Part shown: one piece after another, positions 15,197 to 22,151 of the stretch
How the letters are laid out: each line of letters starts with the position of its first letter
Numbering within the stretch: position 1 is the stretch's first letter
Assembly (NCBI GenBank): GCA_026003935.1
Contig: BPIE01000002.1
Span: 1 to 64,000, forward strand
Source: Tepidiforma sp.
Lineage (GTDB): Bacteria > Chloroflexota > Dehalococcoidia > Tepidiformales > Tepidiformaceae
Direction: 5' to 3'
Length of the DNA stretch: 64,000 bases
Position numbers and translations under genes: made by a program
Notes under the pieces: model-generated
Database searches by the model: none
What the model saw: the letters and a program-made list of their open reading frames with translations, nothing else
Told to the model about the DNA's origin: nothing

Positions 15197-15664
15197 ATGG
15201 AGAACTGGCAAACGTTTCTGGTGCCTGTCAGCGGCGACCGGGCGAGCATCGAGGCCGTTCACATCGCGGCCACTGCAGCGAAGTCCCGCCGCGGGAGGCT
15301 CCATCTTGTGCATGTCATCGAGGTTGGACGCGCACTTCCGCTCAATGTCGAGCTCGAACAGGAATCCCGGCGGGCACAACAGGTCATCGAGCGGGCCGAA
15401 GCCGCCGCCGCCGAAGCGGGCTGCCAAGGCGTGCGCTCCGTCGTCGTACAGGCACGGGAGGCCGGGCCGGCAATCCTTGAGGAAGCGCGAGGACAGCACG
15501 CCGACGTGATCGTGCTCGGCCTGCCCCCCTTCCAGGGCGAAGACCGGCCGTTCGCGCTCGGGCCAACGGCGGAGTATCTCCTCCGGCACGCTCCGTGCGA
15601 AGTCTGGCTCATCCGCCGACCGATGCGTGAAGCTCCTCGAACAGGAGGTCATGAGGGGGCATGA
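15197..15664 (+). CDS. Universal stress protein (UspA family)
   Basis: About 155 residues, one Usp domain: LVPVSGDRASIEAVHIA at the start, LVHVIEV, the ATP-type loop region VIVLGLPPFQGEDRPFALGPTAEYLL and CEVWLIR at the end. Here the canonical Gx2Gx9G(S/T) nucleotide loop is only partly preserved. Start either GTG 15194 or ATG 15197, with GAGGGTGGG upstream. The stop overlaps the ATG of the next gene (ATGA), so it is translationally coupled to the TrkA-type genes; Usp domains are common partners of ion transport systems. Confidence 0.85.
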   Translation: MENWQTFLVPVSGDRASIEAVHIAATAAKSRRGRLHLVHVIEVGRALPLNVELEQESRRAQQVIERAEAAAAEAGCQGVRSVVVQAREAGPAILEEARGQHADVIVLGLPPFQGEDRPFALGPTAEYLLRHAPCEVWLIRRPMREAPRTGGHEGA

Positions 15665-16074
15665 ACATCGTGATCATGGGCTGCGGGCGTCTCGGGTCGC
15701 GCATCGCAACGATGCTTGAGAAGCAGGGACACGCGGTCACCATCGTCGACGTTTCAGAAGCGGCGTTTCGTCGTCTGCCCGAAGGGTTTGGCGGGCGCAA
15801 GGTTGTCGGAAACGGCATGGACCTGGCGACGCTGGAACGCGCCGGCATCAAGGACGCCGACGCATTTTTTGCCGTGACACAGGGGGACAACCGCAACTAT
15901 TTCGCCAGCCAGGTGGCACGCGAAATCTTCGGCGTGCGCAGGGTTCTCTGCCGAGTGTACGACCCGGTGCGAGAAGGTATCTTCCGCGACCTGGGGCTCG
16001 AGACGTTCAGTCCCACGAGCTATGGGGCACAGATCATGGTCGACATGCTCCTCAACGAGCCCAGCCGGAGGTAG
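15661..16074 (+). CDS. TrkA-N domain protein, potassium transport NAD-binding subunit
   Basis: 137 residues, essentially a lone RCK/TrkA-N Rossmann domain: MNIVIMGCGRLGSRIA with the GxGxxG nucleotide-binding motif, acidic IVDVSE at the end of strand 2, GNGMDLATLERAGIKDADAFFA, and VARVYDP-like CRVYDPVRE. Such subunits gate K+ uptake channels of the Trk/Ktr type in response to NAD(H) or ATP. It overlaps the Usp gene by 4 bp and is followed after 3 bp by a longer TrkA protein. The TrkH/KtrB pore gene is not in the window. Confidence 0.88.
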   Translation: MNIVIMGCGRLGSRIATMLEKQGHAVTIVDVSEAAFRRLPEGFGGRKVVGNGMDLATLERAGIKDADAFFAVTQGDNRNYFASQVAREIFGVRRVLCRVYDPVREGIFRDLGLETFSPTSYGAQIMVDMLLNEPSRR

Positions 16075-16077
16075 CGC

Positions 16078-16752
16078 GTGTACATCATCGTCGGCGGCGG
16101 CGGAAAAGTCGGATTCCACCTGGCCCTCGAACTCATTCAGCAGGACCACGAGGTGCTGGTCATCGAACAGGACCCCGCTCGGGTTGCGAACATCCGGGAG
16201 GAGCTGGCGGGGAACGTCCTCTTTGGCGATGCCTGCGAGGCAACAACGCTCGACGCCGCGGGCGTCAGCCGGGCTGACCTCGTCGCAGCGGTAACCGGGG
16301 ACGATGAGGACAACCTTGTGATTTGTGACATCGCGCGGTACCGGGGCGTCAAGCGCACCATTGCCCGCATCAACAACCCTCGGAATGAGCTCATCTTCCG
16401 GAAGCGCGGCATTGAAACGACCATCTCGGCCACACAGGCCGTGCTGGCGCAGATCGAGCAGGAGCTCCCAACGCAGGCGATGATCCCGCTGCTCCAGCTG
16501 CACTCGGGGCTCGAGCTCATTGAGGTGAAGCTGCCTGATACGTCGCCGGTGGTGGGGCGTTCGGTGCGCGAGATTTTGCTGCCAGCCGAATCGCTCATCT
16601 CGCTCGTGGTCGACCCTGGCGGCGTGCCGCGGATGCCCAGCGGTGACACCCGGCTCCACGCCGGCGACGCGCTCGTGGTGGTGGCGCCGAAAGAGAGCCT
16701 CGACATGCTCCGCGAGCAGCTCGTGGGCTCGACCCACGGGCTGGATACGTAG
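16078..16752 (+). CDS. TrkA family potassium uptake regulator (RCK_N plus RCK_C)
   Basis: 224 residues. GTG start with the Rossmann motif IIVGGGGKVGFHLA, GDACEATTLDAAGV, then a C-terminal RCK_C domain from about residue 140 (LIEVKLPDTSPVVGRSVREI ... GDALVVVAPKE). It is the two-domain partner of the preceding lone TrkA-N protein. Together they may form a hetero-octameric gating ring, with the pore encoded elsewhere. pheA follows after 8 bp. Confidence 0.9.
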   Translation: MYIIVGGGGKVGFHLALELIQQDHEVLVIEQDPARVANIREELAGNVLFGDACEATTLDAAGVSRADLVAAVTGDDEDNLVICDIARYRGVKRTIARINNPRNELIFRKRGIETTISATQAVLAQIEQELPTQAMIPLLQLHSGLELIEVKLPDTSPVVGRSVREILLPAESLISLVVDPGGVPRMPSGDTRLHAGDALVVVAPKESLDMLREQLVGSTHGLDT

Positions 16753-16760
16753 GCAGCCCG

Positions 16761-17588
16761 ATGACCCGCATCGCGTACCTTGGTCCTCCCGGCACGTTTG
16801 GGGAGCTCGCGGCCATGCAGGTCGACCCAACGGCCGAGCTGATGCCCTTCCCTTCGCACGCCGCAGTAGCCGCGGCAGTCGAGTCGGGCATGGCCGACAT
16901 TGGGGTCGTGGCCATCGAAAACCTGATCAACGGCTCGGTCCAGGAAACGCTGGACATCCTCATTCACGACACGGACCTGCAAATCCAGGCGGAGCTTGTC
17001 GTCCCGGTGCGCCACAACCTCGTGGCCAAACCGGGGACCCGGCCCGGCGACGTCCGCGTGATCTACTCGCACCCGCAGGCGCTAGGACAGTGCCGGAAGT
17101 TCCTTGAGCGATGTTTTCCGCGGGCGCAGGCAGAACCGGCCCTCTCAACCACCGAAGCGGTGGAACTCGCGCTCCGGCGAGATGGCGATGCAGCCGCCAT
17201 CGCTACTGAACGAGCAGCAGAACTCCTCGGCGCAGAGGTGCTCGCGCGAGACATCCAGGACTCCGAGAACAACGTGACGCGCTTTCTTGTCCTTGGCCGC
17301 GGGCTCCCGCCGCCGACCGGCCGTGACCGGACGTCGATCGCCTTTACGTTCGCAGAAGACCGTCCAGGGGCGCTTGCGAGCGTGATCAACGCCTTTGCCG
17401 AAGCGAACATCAACCTGACGAAAATCGAAAGCCGGCCAACGAAGGCCACTTTCGGCGAATACGTGTTCCTGATCGATTTTGAAGGGCACCAGGATGACCC
17501 GCAGGTCGGCGAGGTCTTGAAGAACATTCGCGCCCTTTGCTCCGAGCTGAAGGTGTTCGGGAGCTATCCGCGCGCGCCGCTCACCTAA
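16761..17588 (+). CDS. pheA: Prephenate dehydratase with ACT domain
   Basis: 275 residues. The catalytic domain starts IAYLGPPGTFGELAA and includes the IENLINGSVQETLD motif, SHPQALGQC and the conserved NNVTRFLVLGR segment with the catalytic Thr. The C-terminal ACT domain (from about residue 190: ...GALASVINAFAEANINLTKIESRP) carries the ESRP phenylalanine-binding motif, so feedback inhibition by Phe is expected. It converts prephenate to phenylpyruvate for phenylalanine synthesis. It is in line with the trkA genes (8 bp gap) and its stop overlaps that of the opposing RTX-like gene by 4 bp. Confidence 0.96.
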   Translation: MTRIAYLGPPGTFGELAAMQVDPTAELMPFPSHAAVAAAVESGMADIGVVAIENLINGSVQETLDILIHDTDLQIQAELVVPVRHNLVAKPGTRPGDVRVIYSHPQALGQCRKFLERCFPRAQAEPALSTTEAVELALRRDGDAAAIATERAAELLGAEVLARDIQDSENNVTRFLVLGRGLPPPTGRDRTSIAFTFAEDRPGALASVINAFAEANINLTKIESRPTKATFGEYVFLIDFEGHQDDPQVGEVLKNIRALCSELKVFGSYPRAPLT

Positions 17589-18034
17589 GGCACATACGCT
17601 TCGCAATCGATGAGCCAGACCCAAAACGCCGAGCCGCGGTGACAGGTGTCGTTCCCACCGCCGCCATTTAGGACGACCAGCCAAACGGGACCGCCGACGA
17701 GGACATCGTTCCCGCCCTCACCGCGGAGCACTGTGTTCCCCGCACCGCCTACGATGCAGTCGTTCCCGCCCCCACCTCGTAGCGTCGCCGGCGACCCGGG
17801 CCCGCCCAGGACCAGGTCGTTGCCGCCCCCACCATTGCCGTCGTACTCAATCTCGTTCAGCGGCATCCCGGCGCATTCCGGGGGCGCAAGCTGGCTAATG
17901 GTCAGGGACACGTTGTCCTGGTCGATGTTCGTGGGCGGGACGGTGTTGGAAGCTGCCGAAGCTGAGAAAGCCGCCACGAGCGCTCCGCCAGCGAGGAGTG
18001 GTACTGCGAGGCGCGCGACTATCGCCGGCCTCAC
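17585..18034 (-). CDS. Small secreted protein with N-T-V-P motif and RTX-like Gly/Asp repeats
   Basis: 149 residues. GTG start at 18034 overlaps the stop of the signal peptidase gene (GTGA), so translation is coupled. A signal peptide (hydrophobic LAVPLLAGGALVAAFSA) ends in ASAASNTVPPTN, sharing the NTVP motif with the two secreted paralogues upstream. The mature part has four GGxGND-like units (GGGGNDLVLGG, GGGGNDCIVGG, GEGGNDVLVGG, GGGGNDTCHRG), resembling calcium-binding RTX beta-roll repeats, and four cysteines. Likely an extracellular structural or calcium-responsive component processed by the neighbouring peptidase. Not a toxin on this evidence: no enzymatic domain. Confidence 0.82.
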   Translation of the reverse strand: MRPAIVARLAVPLLAGGALVAAFSASAASNTVPPTNIDQDNVSLTISQLAPPECAGMPLNEIEYDGNGGGGNDLVLGGPGSPATLRGGGGNDCIVGGAGNTVLRGEGGNDVLVGGPVWLVVLNGGGGNDTCHRGSAFWVWLIDCEAYVP

Positions 18035-19590
18035 GCCGCGCGCTCCGTACCGTAGTCGAAACGGGGCATTTCATAGCGGTACACCACATCCCCGTCGCGC
18101 ACGTAACACACGTGACTGTCGGCCCGGACCTCCTGGAGCACCACCCCACCGATGCGCTCTGCGACCCGTTCGAGGTCGTCAATCGATGCGACATCGACGA
18201 CGCGGGAGGGTTCGAGGGCCGGGAAGCCGGCGATACGGACAGCCTCCGCCAGCCGCTGTTCGGATGGCAGGCGACTGACCTTCCAAAGCACAACGGCAGC
18301 CGATGCCAGGCACGCCGCGGCACCGAGAATTCCGACGACGCGAGCCGCCAGGACTGGCATCTCAATGAACCAGAGCCGGACATGATTCGTCACGCGCTGC
18401 GGCGCGGCGAAGACGGACGCTTCCTCGGGCGAGAGCACCTGTTCGGGGTTGGCACTGTTGAGCCACAGCCGTGTGCGATCGAGCGACATCGGGAGCGCGG
18501 CGTCGAACTCGCCTTCGAACGGCAGGCCGCCGAGCTCACCCGAGACCCGCACCTGCGGACGGATCGTGACCGTATACCTGTCGTTGCGCACGTCAGTCTG
18601 CCCCTCGAGGAGCGCTATCTGATTGATCAGGTCCGAAAGCCTGAGCTTGCCAGACGTGGCAAAGGACGTTCCCTGGAATTCGCCCGGCTCACCCAAGGGG
18701 AAGGTGCGTTTCCAACCACTGGGGTCCCCCAATTCGGCGACCAGCTGATATGAGCCAGTCAGCGATGCGGGGTACGGCGCGCTAAACTCGTAGGTGAAGG
18801 CGAATTCGACACTGTCCGAGAGGGGAAGGTACACGGGCTCGCCGCTCGTGGCGCGCCCGGTGTCGTAGATGCGCCCATCGGCCGATGCCGCTTCGTAGCT
18901 AAAGGCGCCGCGCTGCGTATACGTGCGTTCAGCTGGCACCTCGGCGTGCAGGCCGCGGCCAAACCCGACCCAAGCGAGTACGACGAAGCCGATGGCCCCG
19001 GCGACCAGGACCGCCAGTACATCCTGCCAGCTTTTCGAAATCGTTCCCATTGGTTGTCCTCCTCCGTGGGATGCGGATGACCGTCGCGCCGTTCGCCCGG
19101 CATCGCCGCGGGCCGCTCCGCCGAGCAGCCCTGCAAATGCGACAAACAGGATGGCGCCGGCCCAAAGCGGGGAGCGCAGGTGCCAGAGCAGCCGACCGGC
19201 ACCCGGAACGTAGAACCAGAGTCGCCCGACCACCTCGCTCCGGGTCGGGTGATAGGAATCGAAGAACTCGTTGTTGTCGCCCCGGAGCGTGAAGCGCCCG
19301 TCTTCCTCCGCAACAATTCGATGGATGACGTGGCCGATGTCCGGGTGCCGGTAGGTCACCACATCTCCGGGTCGGTAATCATCCGCGCGGCGGACGACGG
19401 CAAGGTCGCCGCGATGCATACCGGGTTCCATCGAATTGCCGTTGACGATCACATAGGCGGCCTGACCGCCTAGCTGCTGCGGGGCAAACAGTACCCAGCC
19501 AGCTACGGCCAGGAGAAGCAGCACGGCGGCCGCGACGGCGCCGGCGCCTCCTGCTGCCTTCGAGTACCTGTTCGTCCAGCCTCGCGCCAT
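18031..19590 (-). CDS. SipW/ER-type signal peptidase I fused to DUF5305-like ectodomain
   Basis: 519 residues. TM helix at about 16-35; peptidase box with nucleophile Ser53 in NGNSMEPGMHRGD; HPDIGHVIHRIV with His90 in the position used by ER/SipW-type (Ser-His) peptidases instead of the bacterial Lys; then TLRGDNNEFFD. After a TM near 140-158 and another near 188-208 comes a 200-residue beta-rich extracellular region resembling DUF5305, a final TM around 415-440 and a cytoplasmic tail. Family knowledge: SipW processes matrix-fibre proteins such as TasA in Bacillus, and DUF5305 occurs beside such peptidases. GGAG precedes ATG 19590; 12 bp after the second paralogue stop. Confidence 0.88.
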   Translation of the reverse strand: MARGWTNRYSKAAGGAGAVAAAVLLLLAVAGWVLFAPQQLGGQAAYVIVNGNSMEPGMHRGDLAVVRRADDYRPGDVVTYRHPDIGHVIHRIVAEEDGRFTLRGDNNEFFDSYHPTRSEVVGRLWFYVPGAGRLLWHLRSPLWAGAILFVAFAGLLGGAARGDAGRTARRSSASHGGGQPMGTISKSWQDVLAVLVAGAIGFVVLAWVGFGRGLHAEVPAERTYTQRGAFSYEAASADGRIYDTGRATSGEPVYLPLSDSVEFAFTYEFSAPYPASLTGSYQLVAELGDPSGWKRTFPLGEPGEFQGTSFATSGKLRLSDLINQIALLEGQTDVRNDRYTVTIRPQVRVSGELGGLPFEGEFDAALPMSLDRTRLWLNSANPEQVLSPEEASVFAAPQRVTNHVRLWFIEMPVLAARVVGILGAAACLASAAVVLWKVSRLPSEQRLAEAVRIAGFPALEPSRVVDVASIDDLERVAERIGGVVLQEVRADSHVCYVRDGDVVYRYEMPRFDYGTERAA

Positions 19591-19602
19591 GGGTTGCTCC
19601 GT

Positions 19603-19974
19603 CTACTGGGCCGCAACGACGCGAAGTCCCGTCACCGAAGCCACGGAAGCCGTCGTTGGGCACGTGATGGAGCTGCCAGTGCCGCAGGGTGCCGACCACG
19701 TCGCGCCGCCGTCGGTCGAGACCCTGACCGTGCCGCCCGTGGGGACTGCCGGCGAGATGTTGAACGTCACCGAGCTGAGCTGCTGGGGGTTGAAGGCGTC
19801 GAGCGTGTAGTGGACATTCGTGATGGTGTAGCCGCTCACCGCGGCCGAGCCGTCGCCGGCTCGGGAGGCGGGTACCGTGTTGGCCGCTGCCAAGCCGTAC
19901 GCGGAGGCGGTACAAACCACGAGAAGGGCGGCGAACGCCAGGCGTCGAGGCTGAAACAGGCGGCTGAGCAGCAT
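19603..19974 (-). CDS. Small secreted NTVP-motif protein, paralogue B
   Basis: 123 residues from ATG 19974, chosen because GGGAGG lies 6 nt upstream; the track GTG at 19992 precedes it. Signal peptide RRLAFAALLVVCTASAYGLA, then AAANTVPASRAGDGS. The mature part is a beta-rich domain of about 90 residues with SGYTITNVHYTLDA, PTGGTVRVSTDGGATW, two cysteines and the terminal LRVVAAQ. It is clearly paralogous to the next upstream gene throughout. Presumed exported, trimmed by the SipW-type peptidase and assembled or displayed outside. No known domain name can be given with confidence. Confidence 0.8.
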   Translation of the reverse strand: MLLSRLFQPRRLAFAALLVVCTASAYGLAAANTVPASRAGDGSAAVSGYTITNVHYTLDAFNPQQLSSVTFNISPAVPTGGTVRVSTDGGATWSAPCGTGSSITCPTTASVASVTGLRVVAAQ

Positions 19975-19997
19975 CCGTGTCCTCCCTGGCACATGGA

Positions 19998-20060
19998 CCC
20001 GGGAGAGCAGCCTCCCGGGCGACGGAAGTGTGGGCGCCCGGCGTGACCAGCGCCGGGCGC
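19998..20060 (-). terminator. Two consecutive hairpins between the secreted paralogues
   Basis: CCCGGGAG/CTCCCGGG (19998-20005 with 20012-20019) and the 10-bp GCGCCCGGCG/CGCCGGGCGC (20034-20043 with 20051-20060) lie in the 102-bp gap after paralogue A. There is no U-tract. They could be a partial terminator or mRNA-stabilising structures that set the ratio of A to the downstream genes. Confidence 0.5.
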
Positions 20061-20076
20061 GTTCGGCGAACGTAAC

Positions 20077-20463
20077 CTACTGGGCGGCCACCACGCGGAG
20101 GCTGGTGAACCCGGACCCGATGGATTGGGGCGTGGTGAAGCTGCAGGTCACCGTCGATCCGCTGCCGGAACTGCAGGCATTGGACCAAGTGGTGCCGCCA
20201 TCGAAGGACACGCGTGCCGTTCCACCCGTGGGCAGCGTCGGACTGAGGTCGAAGGTGACGGAGTCGGCCGTCGAGGGATTCGTCGCGTTGAGGCTGTAGT
20301 GGACGTTGGAGACGGTGTAGCCCGAGACGGTGCCCGAGCCGTCGCCTGCATTTGTCTGGGGGACGGTGTTGGTGGCAGCGAAGCCGAGCGCAGACACGGC
20401 GACGATGGCGAGGACCGCGATGGCGACGAACCGGCGCGGGCTCCTCAGGGAACGGATGGACAT
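20077..20463 (-). CDS. Small secreted NTVP-motif protein, paralogue A
   Basis: 128 residues. ATG 20463 has GGAGGAG about 6 nt upstream; the track start 20547 is too early. Signal peptide PRRFVAIAVLAIVAVSALGFA followed by ATNTVPQTNAGDGS. Mature domain: SGYTVSNVHYSLNATNP, PTGGTARVSFDGGTTW, two cysteines, and LRVVAAQ at the C-terminus. It shares the whole architecture and many identical positions with paralogue B. First gene of the operon that continues with B, the signal peptidase fusion and the RTX-like protein. By analogy to SipW substrates, a fibre or surface-layer subunit is proposed; this is inference. Confidence 0.82.
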   Translation of the reverse strand: MSIRSLRSPRRFVAIAVLAIVAVSALGFAATNTVPQTNAGDGSGTVSGYTVSNVHYSLNATNPSTADSVTFDLSPTLPTGGTARVSFDGGTTWSNACSSGSGSTVTCSFTTPQSIGSGFTSLRVVAAQ

Positions 20464-20688
20464 GGTGCTCTCCTCCAGGCAGTTGCGGCGCATTGCCGCT
20501 GATGTTGTGGGAGCGTGAGACCTCCCGATGGGGAGTTCGTCCAACACCCAAACGGGTGAAGACCGGGTGACGCTAATATTTCATATAGTCGTCTGTAGCA
20601 TGTCTTCTTGGGGATTGACTCGGGGCGGACATTGCCGATTTGGCGTGACAGGTGAAGCTCCGGGAAAACCCTGGGGAATACGTGAAGG
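20464..20688 (-). promoter_or_regulatory. Leader and promoter region of the secreted-protein operon
   Basis: The leader contains two small hairpins, CTCCC-GATG-GGGAG (20522-20535) and CACCC-AAAC-GGGTG (20545-20558). The only AT-rich island nearby is 20571-20601, reading CTATATGAAATATTAG on the minus strand, which should hold the -10 region. TAGCAT at 20596-20601 on the plus strand could serve the opposite direction. The exact start is not defined. Confidence 0.4.
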
Positions 20689-20721
20689 TTGGGGCGCCTT
20701 GCGGCCCACGCCCGCGAAGCG

Positions 20722-20727
20722 CACGAT
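20722..20727 (+). promoter_or_regulatory. -10-like CACGAT before the XdhC-like gene
   Basis: CACGAT is followed by 6 nt and the GTG at 20734. A weaker example of the leaderless pattern. Confidence 0.3.
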
Positions 20728-20733
20728 CGGTAC

Positions 20734-21081
20734 GTGGACGCAGCGCTGTATCGTGAAATCCAGGAGGCCTTGGGCCGCGGCGAGGCGGTGGCGCTCGCGA
20801 CCGTTACGCGGGCCCGCGGTTCAACACCGCGGAAGCCGGGTGCCAAGATGCTCATCCGCGCCGACGGCAGCTTCACCGGAACGATTGGCGGCGGCTGCGG
20901 TGAGGCGGAAGTTTGGCAGGAAGCGATGGCAACGCTCGAGGACGGTCAACCGCGAACGGTGGTCGTCGACCTGACTGAACCAACCGACGGCGAGGACAAG
21001 ATCTGCGGCGGAGTCATGGACGTATTTGTAGAGCGGCTGGCACCGCCGGGTTGCGGGAGTCGCACGGTCGGGCCAACGTGA
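20734..21081 (+). CDS. XdhC/CoxI-family protein, N-terminal domain only
   Basis: About 115 residues. The XdhC_CoxI domain is recognisable from the start AVALATVTRARGSTPRKPGAKM, with TGTIGGGCGEAEV and VVVDLTEPTDGEDKICGGVMDVFVE. Family role: molybdenum cofactor insertion and maturation of xanthine dehydrogenase or CO dehydrogenase-type enzymes. Here only the first domain is present; the C-terminal Rossmann domain of full XdhC is missing, as in some CoxI-like partners. No molybdoenzyme genes lie in the window. GTG 20734 is preferred to TTG 20689. tatA follows 51 bp downstream. Confidence 0.78.
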   Translation: MDAALYREIQEALGRGEAVALATVTRARGSTPRKPGAKMLIRADGSFTGTIGGGCGEAEVWQEAMATLEDGQPRTVVVDLTEPTDGEDKICGGVMDVFVERLAPPGCGSRTVGPT

Positions 21082-21132
21082 TAGCATCAAGGCAGGCCGT
21101 ACGGGAACCCGGCCGGCAGGAAGAAGGTAGCC

Positions 21133-21426
21133 ATGTTCGGTTCGCTCGGAGCTCCTGAGCTCATCATCATCGCCCTCGTCATCGTGCTCATCTTTGGCGT
21201 AGGGAAGATTTCGGGACTTGGCCGCGAACTCGGGACCTCGATCAAGGAGTTCCGACGCGCGGTGAAGGACGAAGATGAGGAAACGCGGAAGGCTGCGCAG
21301 CAGGTCCAGCAGACCCCCTATCAGCAGAGCGTGCAGGCGCCGCCCCCGCCGCCGGTCGCGGCACAGCCCCCGGCCTCGCCGCAAAATTCGGACCCGAACA
21401 ATCGGAACACGCCAAACCTGTTCTAA
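21133..21426 (+). CDS. tatA: Twin-arginine translocase subunit TatA/E
   Basis: 97 residues: the short N-terminus MFGSLGAPELI, a single TM helix IIIALVIVLIFGVGKI, the hinge and amphipathic helix SGLGRELGTSIKEFRRAV with the FRRAV element, then an acidic stretch and a Gln/Pro-rich disordered tail. TatA forms the pore for folded-protein export by the Tat system. GGAAGAAGG precedes the start, and TAGCAT at 21082-21087 is a candidate -10 box. A strong terminator follows. tatB/C are not in the window. Confidence 0.94.
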   Translation: MFGSLGAPELIIIALVIVLIFGVGKISGLGRELGTSIKEFRRAVKDEDEETRKAAQQVQQTPYQQSVQAPPPPPVAAQPPASPQNSDPNNRNTPNLF

Positions 21427-22151
21427 GGCTCTTCCACGGCGCTCGTTCGTTGCGACCCCCGTTGCACGCGGGGGTCGTTATCGTTTGCCGCGAACCCGCA
21501 CTGTGGAGCGAGGGGGCAGGCGTCGCACCGGGGAGCTCGCTTGCGACACAGGTGCTTCCCGTGCAGGACCACGAGAGCGTGCGCCCGCCCGTAACCCGCC
21601 GACCCAGGCCATCTCGCACTCTCGCCCAGGCCGCGGGTCAGCCACTCTTGCCAGGCGCCGTAGGTATCGGATTCAGGGCCGGTCCCGAGCCGTCGAAAGA
21701 GGCGGACAGTGTATGCGTCGACCACCAGCACGTCATGCCCGGCTGCGTAGCAGCGGATGCAATCGGCCGTCTCGGGACCGATGCCCCAGGTGGCGAGCAG
21801 GCGGTCTGCCAATTCGCCCGAGGGCAGCTCCAGCAGCCGTTCTAGACCGCCGGCATCGATGCTCGCCGCGGCAAAGGCCCGCAGCTTGCGGGCCTTTTGC
21901 CGGAACTGGCCGGCGGGCCTCACCAGGTCCTCGAGCAGGTCGGCGGGGGTGGCGGCCAGGGCTTCCACCGAGCGCACGTCTGCTGCGTGCAGGCGGGCGA
22001 GGGCGCGTTCCGCGTTGGTCCAGGTGGTGTTCTGCACGAGGATCGCCCCCGCGCACACGTCGAACGCCGGGGTCTCATCGGTCCAGTGCCAGGTGAGCCC
22101 GCCGTGCGCCTGCTCGAGGGTATCGAAAACCTTCGGGATGTCGACGCTCAT
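21423..22151 (-). CDS. nth: Endonuclease III-family DNA glycosylase with 4Fe-4S cluster
   Basis: 242 residues from ATG 22151; the 610-residue track ORF includes unrelated upstream sequence. The HhH-GPD fold is seen in AILVQNTTWTNAERAL and the hairpin LLATWGIGPETADCIRCYA, then VVDAYTVRLFRRLG, where the Asp aligns with the catalytic aspartate of the family. The cluster ligands are in CRKRAPRCDACPLAPQC (C-x6-C-x2-C-x5-C). The catalytic Lys expected in the HhH is replaced (GIGPETAD), so it may be an AlkA/MutY-like monofunctional glycosylase or endonuclease III relative. Its 3' end contains the tatA terminator on the other strand. It overlaps the EamA gene by 4 bp. Confidence 0.88.
   Translation of the reverse strand: MSVDIPKVFDTLEQAHGGLTWHWTDETPAFDVCAGAILVQNTTWTNAERALARLHAADVRSVEALAATPADLLEDLVRPAGQFRQKARKLRAFAAASIDAGGLERLLELPSGELADRLLATWGIGPETADCIRCYAAGHDVLVVDAYTVRLFRRLGTGPESDTYGAWQEWLTRGLGESARWPGSAGYGRAHALVVLHGKHLCRKRAPRCDACPLAPQCGFAANDNDPRVQRGSQRTSAVEEP
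21453..21486 (+). terminator. Terminator of tatA
   Basis: CGACCCCCG and CGGGGGTCG pair around a 7-nt loop, followed by TTATCGTTT. The structure is inside the 3' coding end of the opposing nth-family gene. Confidence 0.7.

Noticed and set aside
17585-18034. RTX toxin
   Set aside because: Only short glycine-rich repeats after a Sec signal; no toxin domain, no C-terminal type I signal and no tolC/hlyBD-type genes.
20640-20700. Possible cyclic di-GMP riboswitch-like string (GGGAAAACCC...)
   Set aside because: The GEMM core (conserved GGGACGCAAAGCC region and GAAA tetraloop receptor) is not present on either strand.
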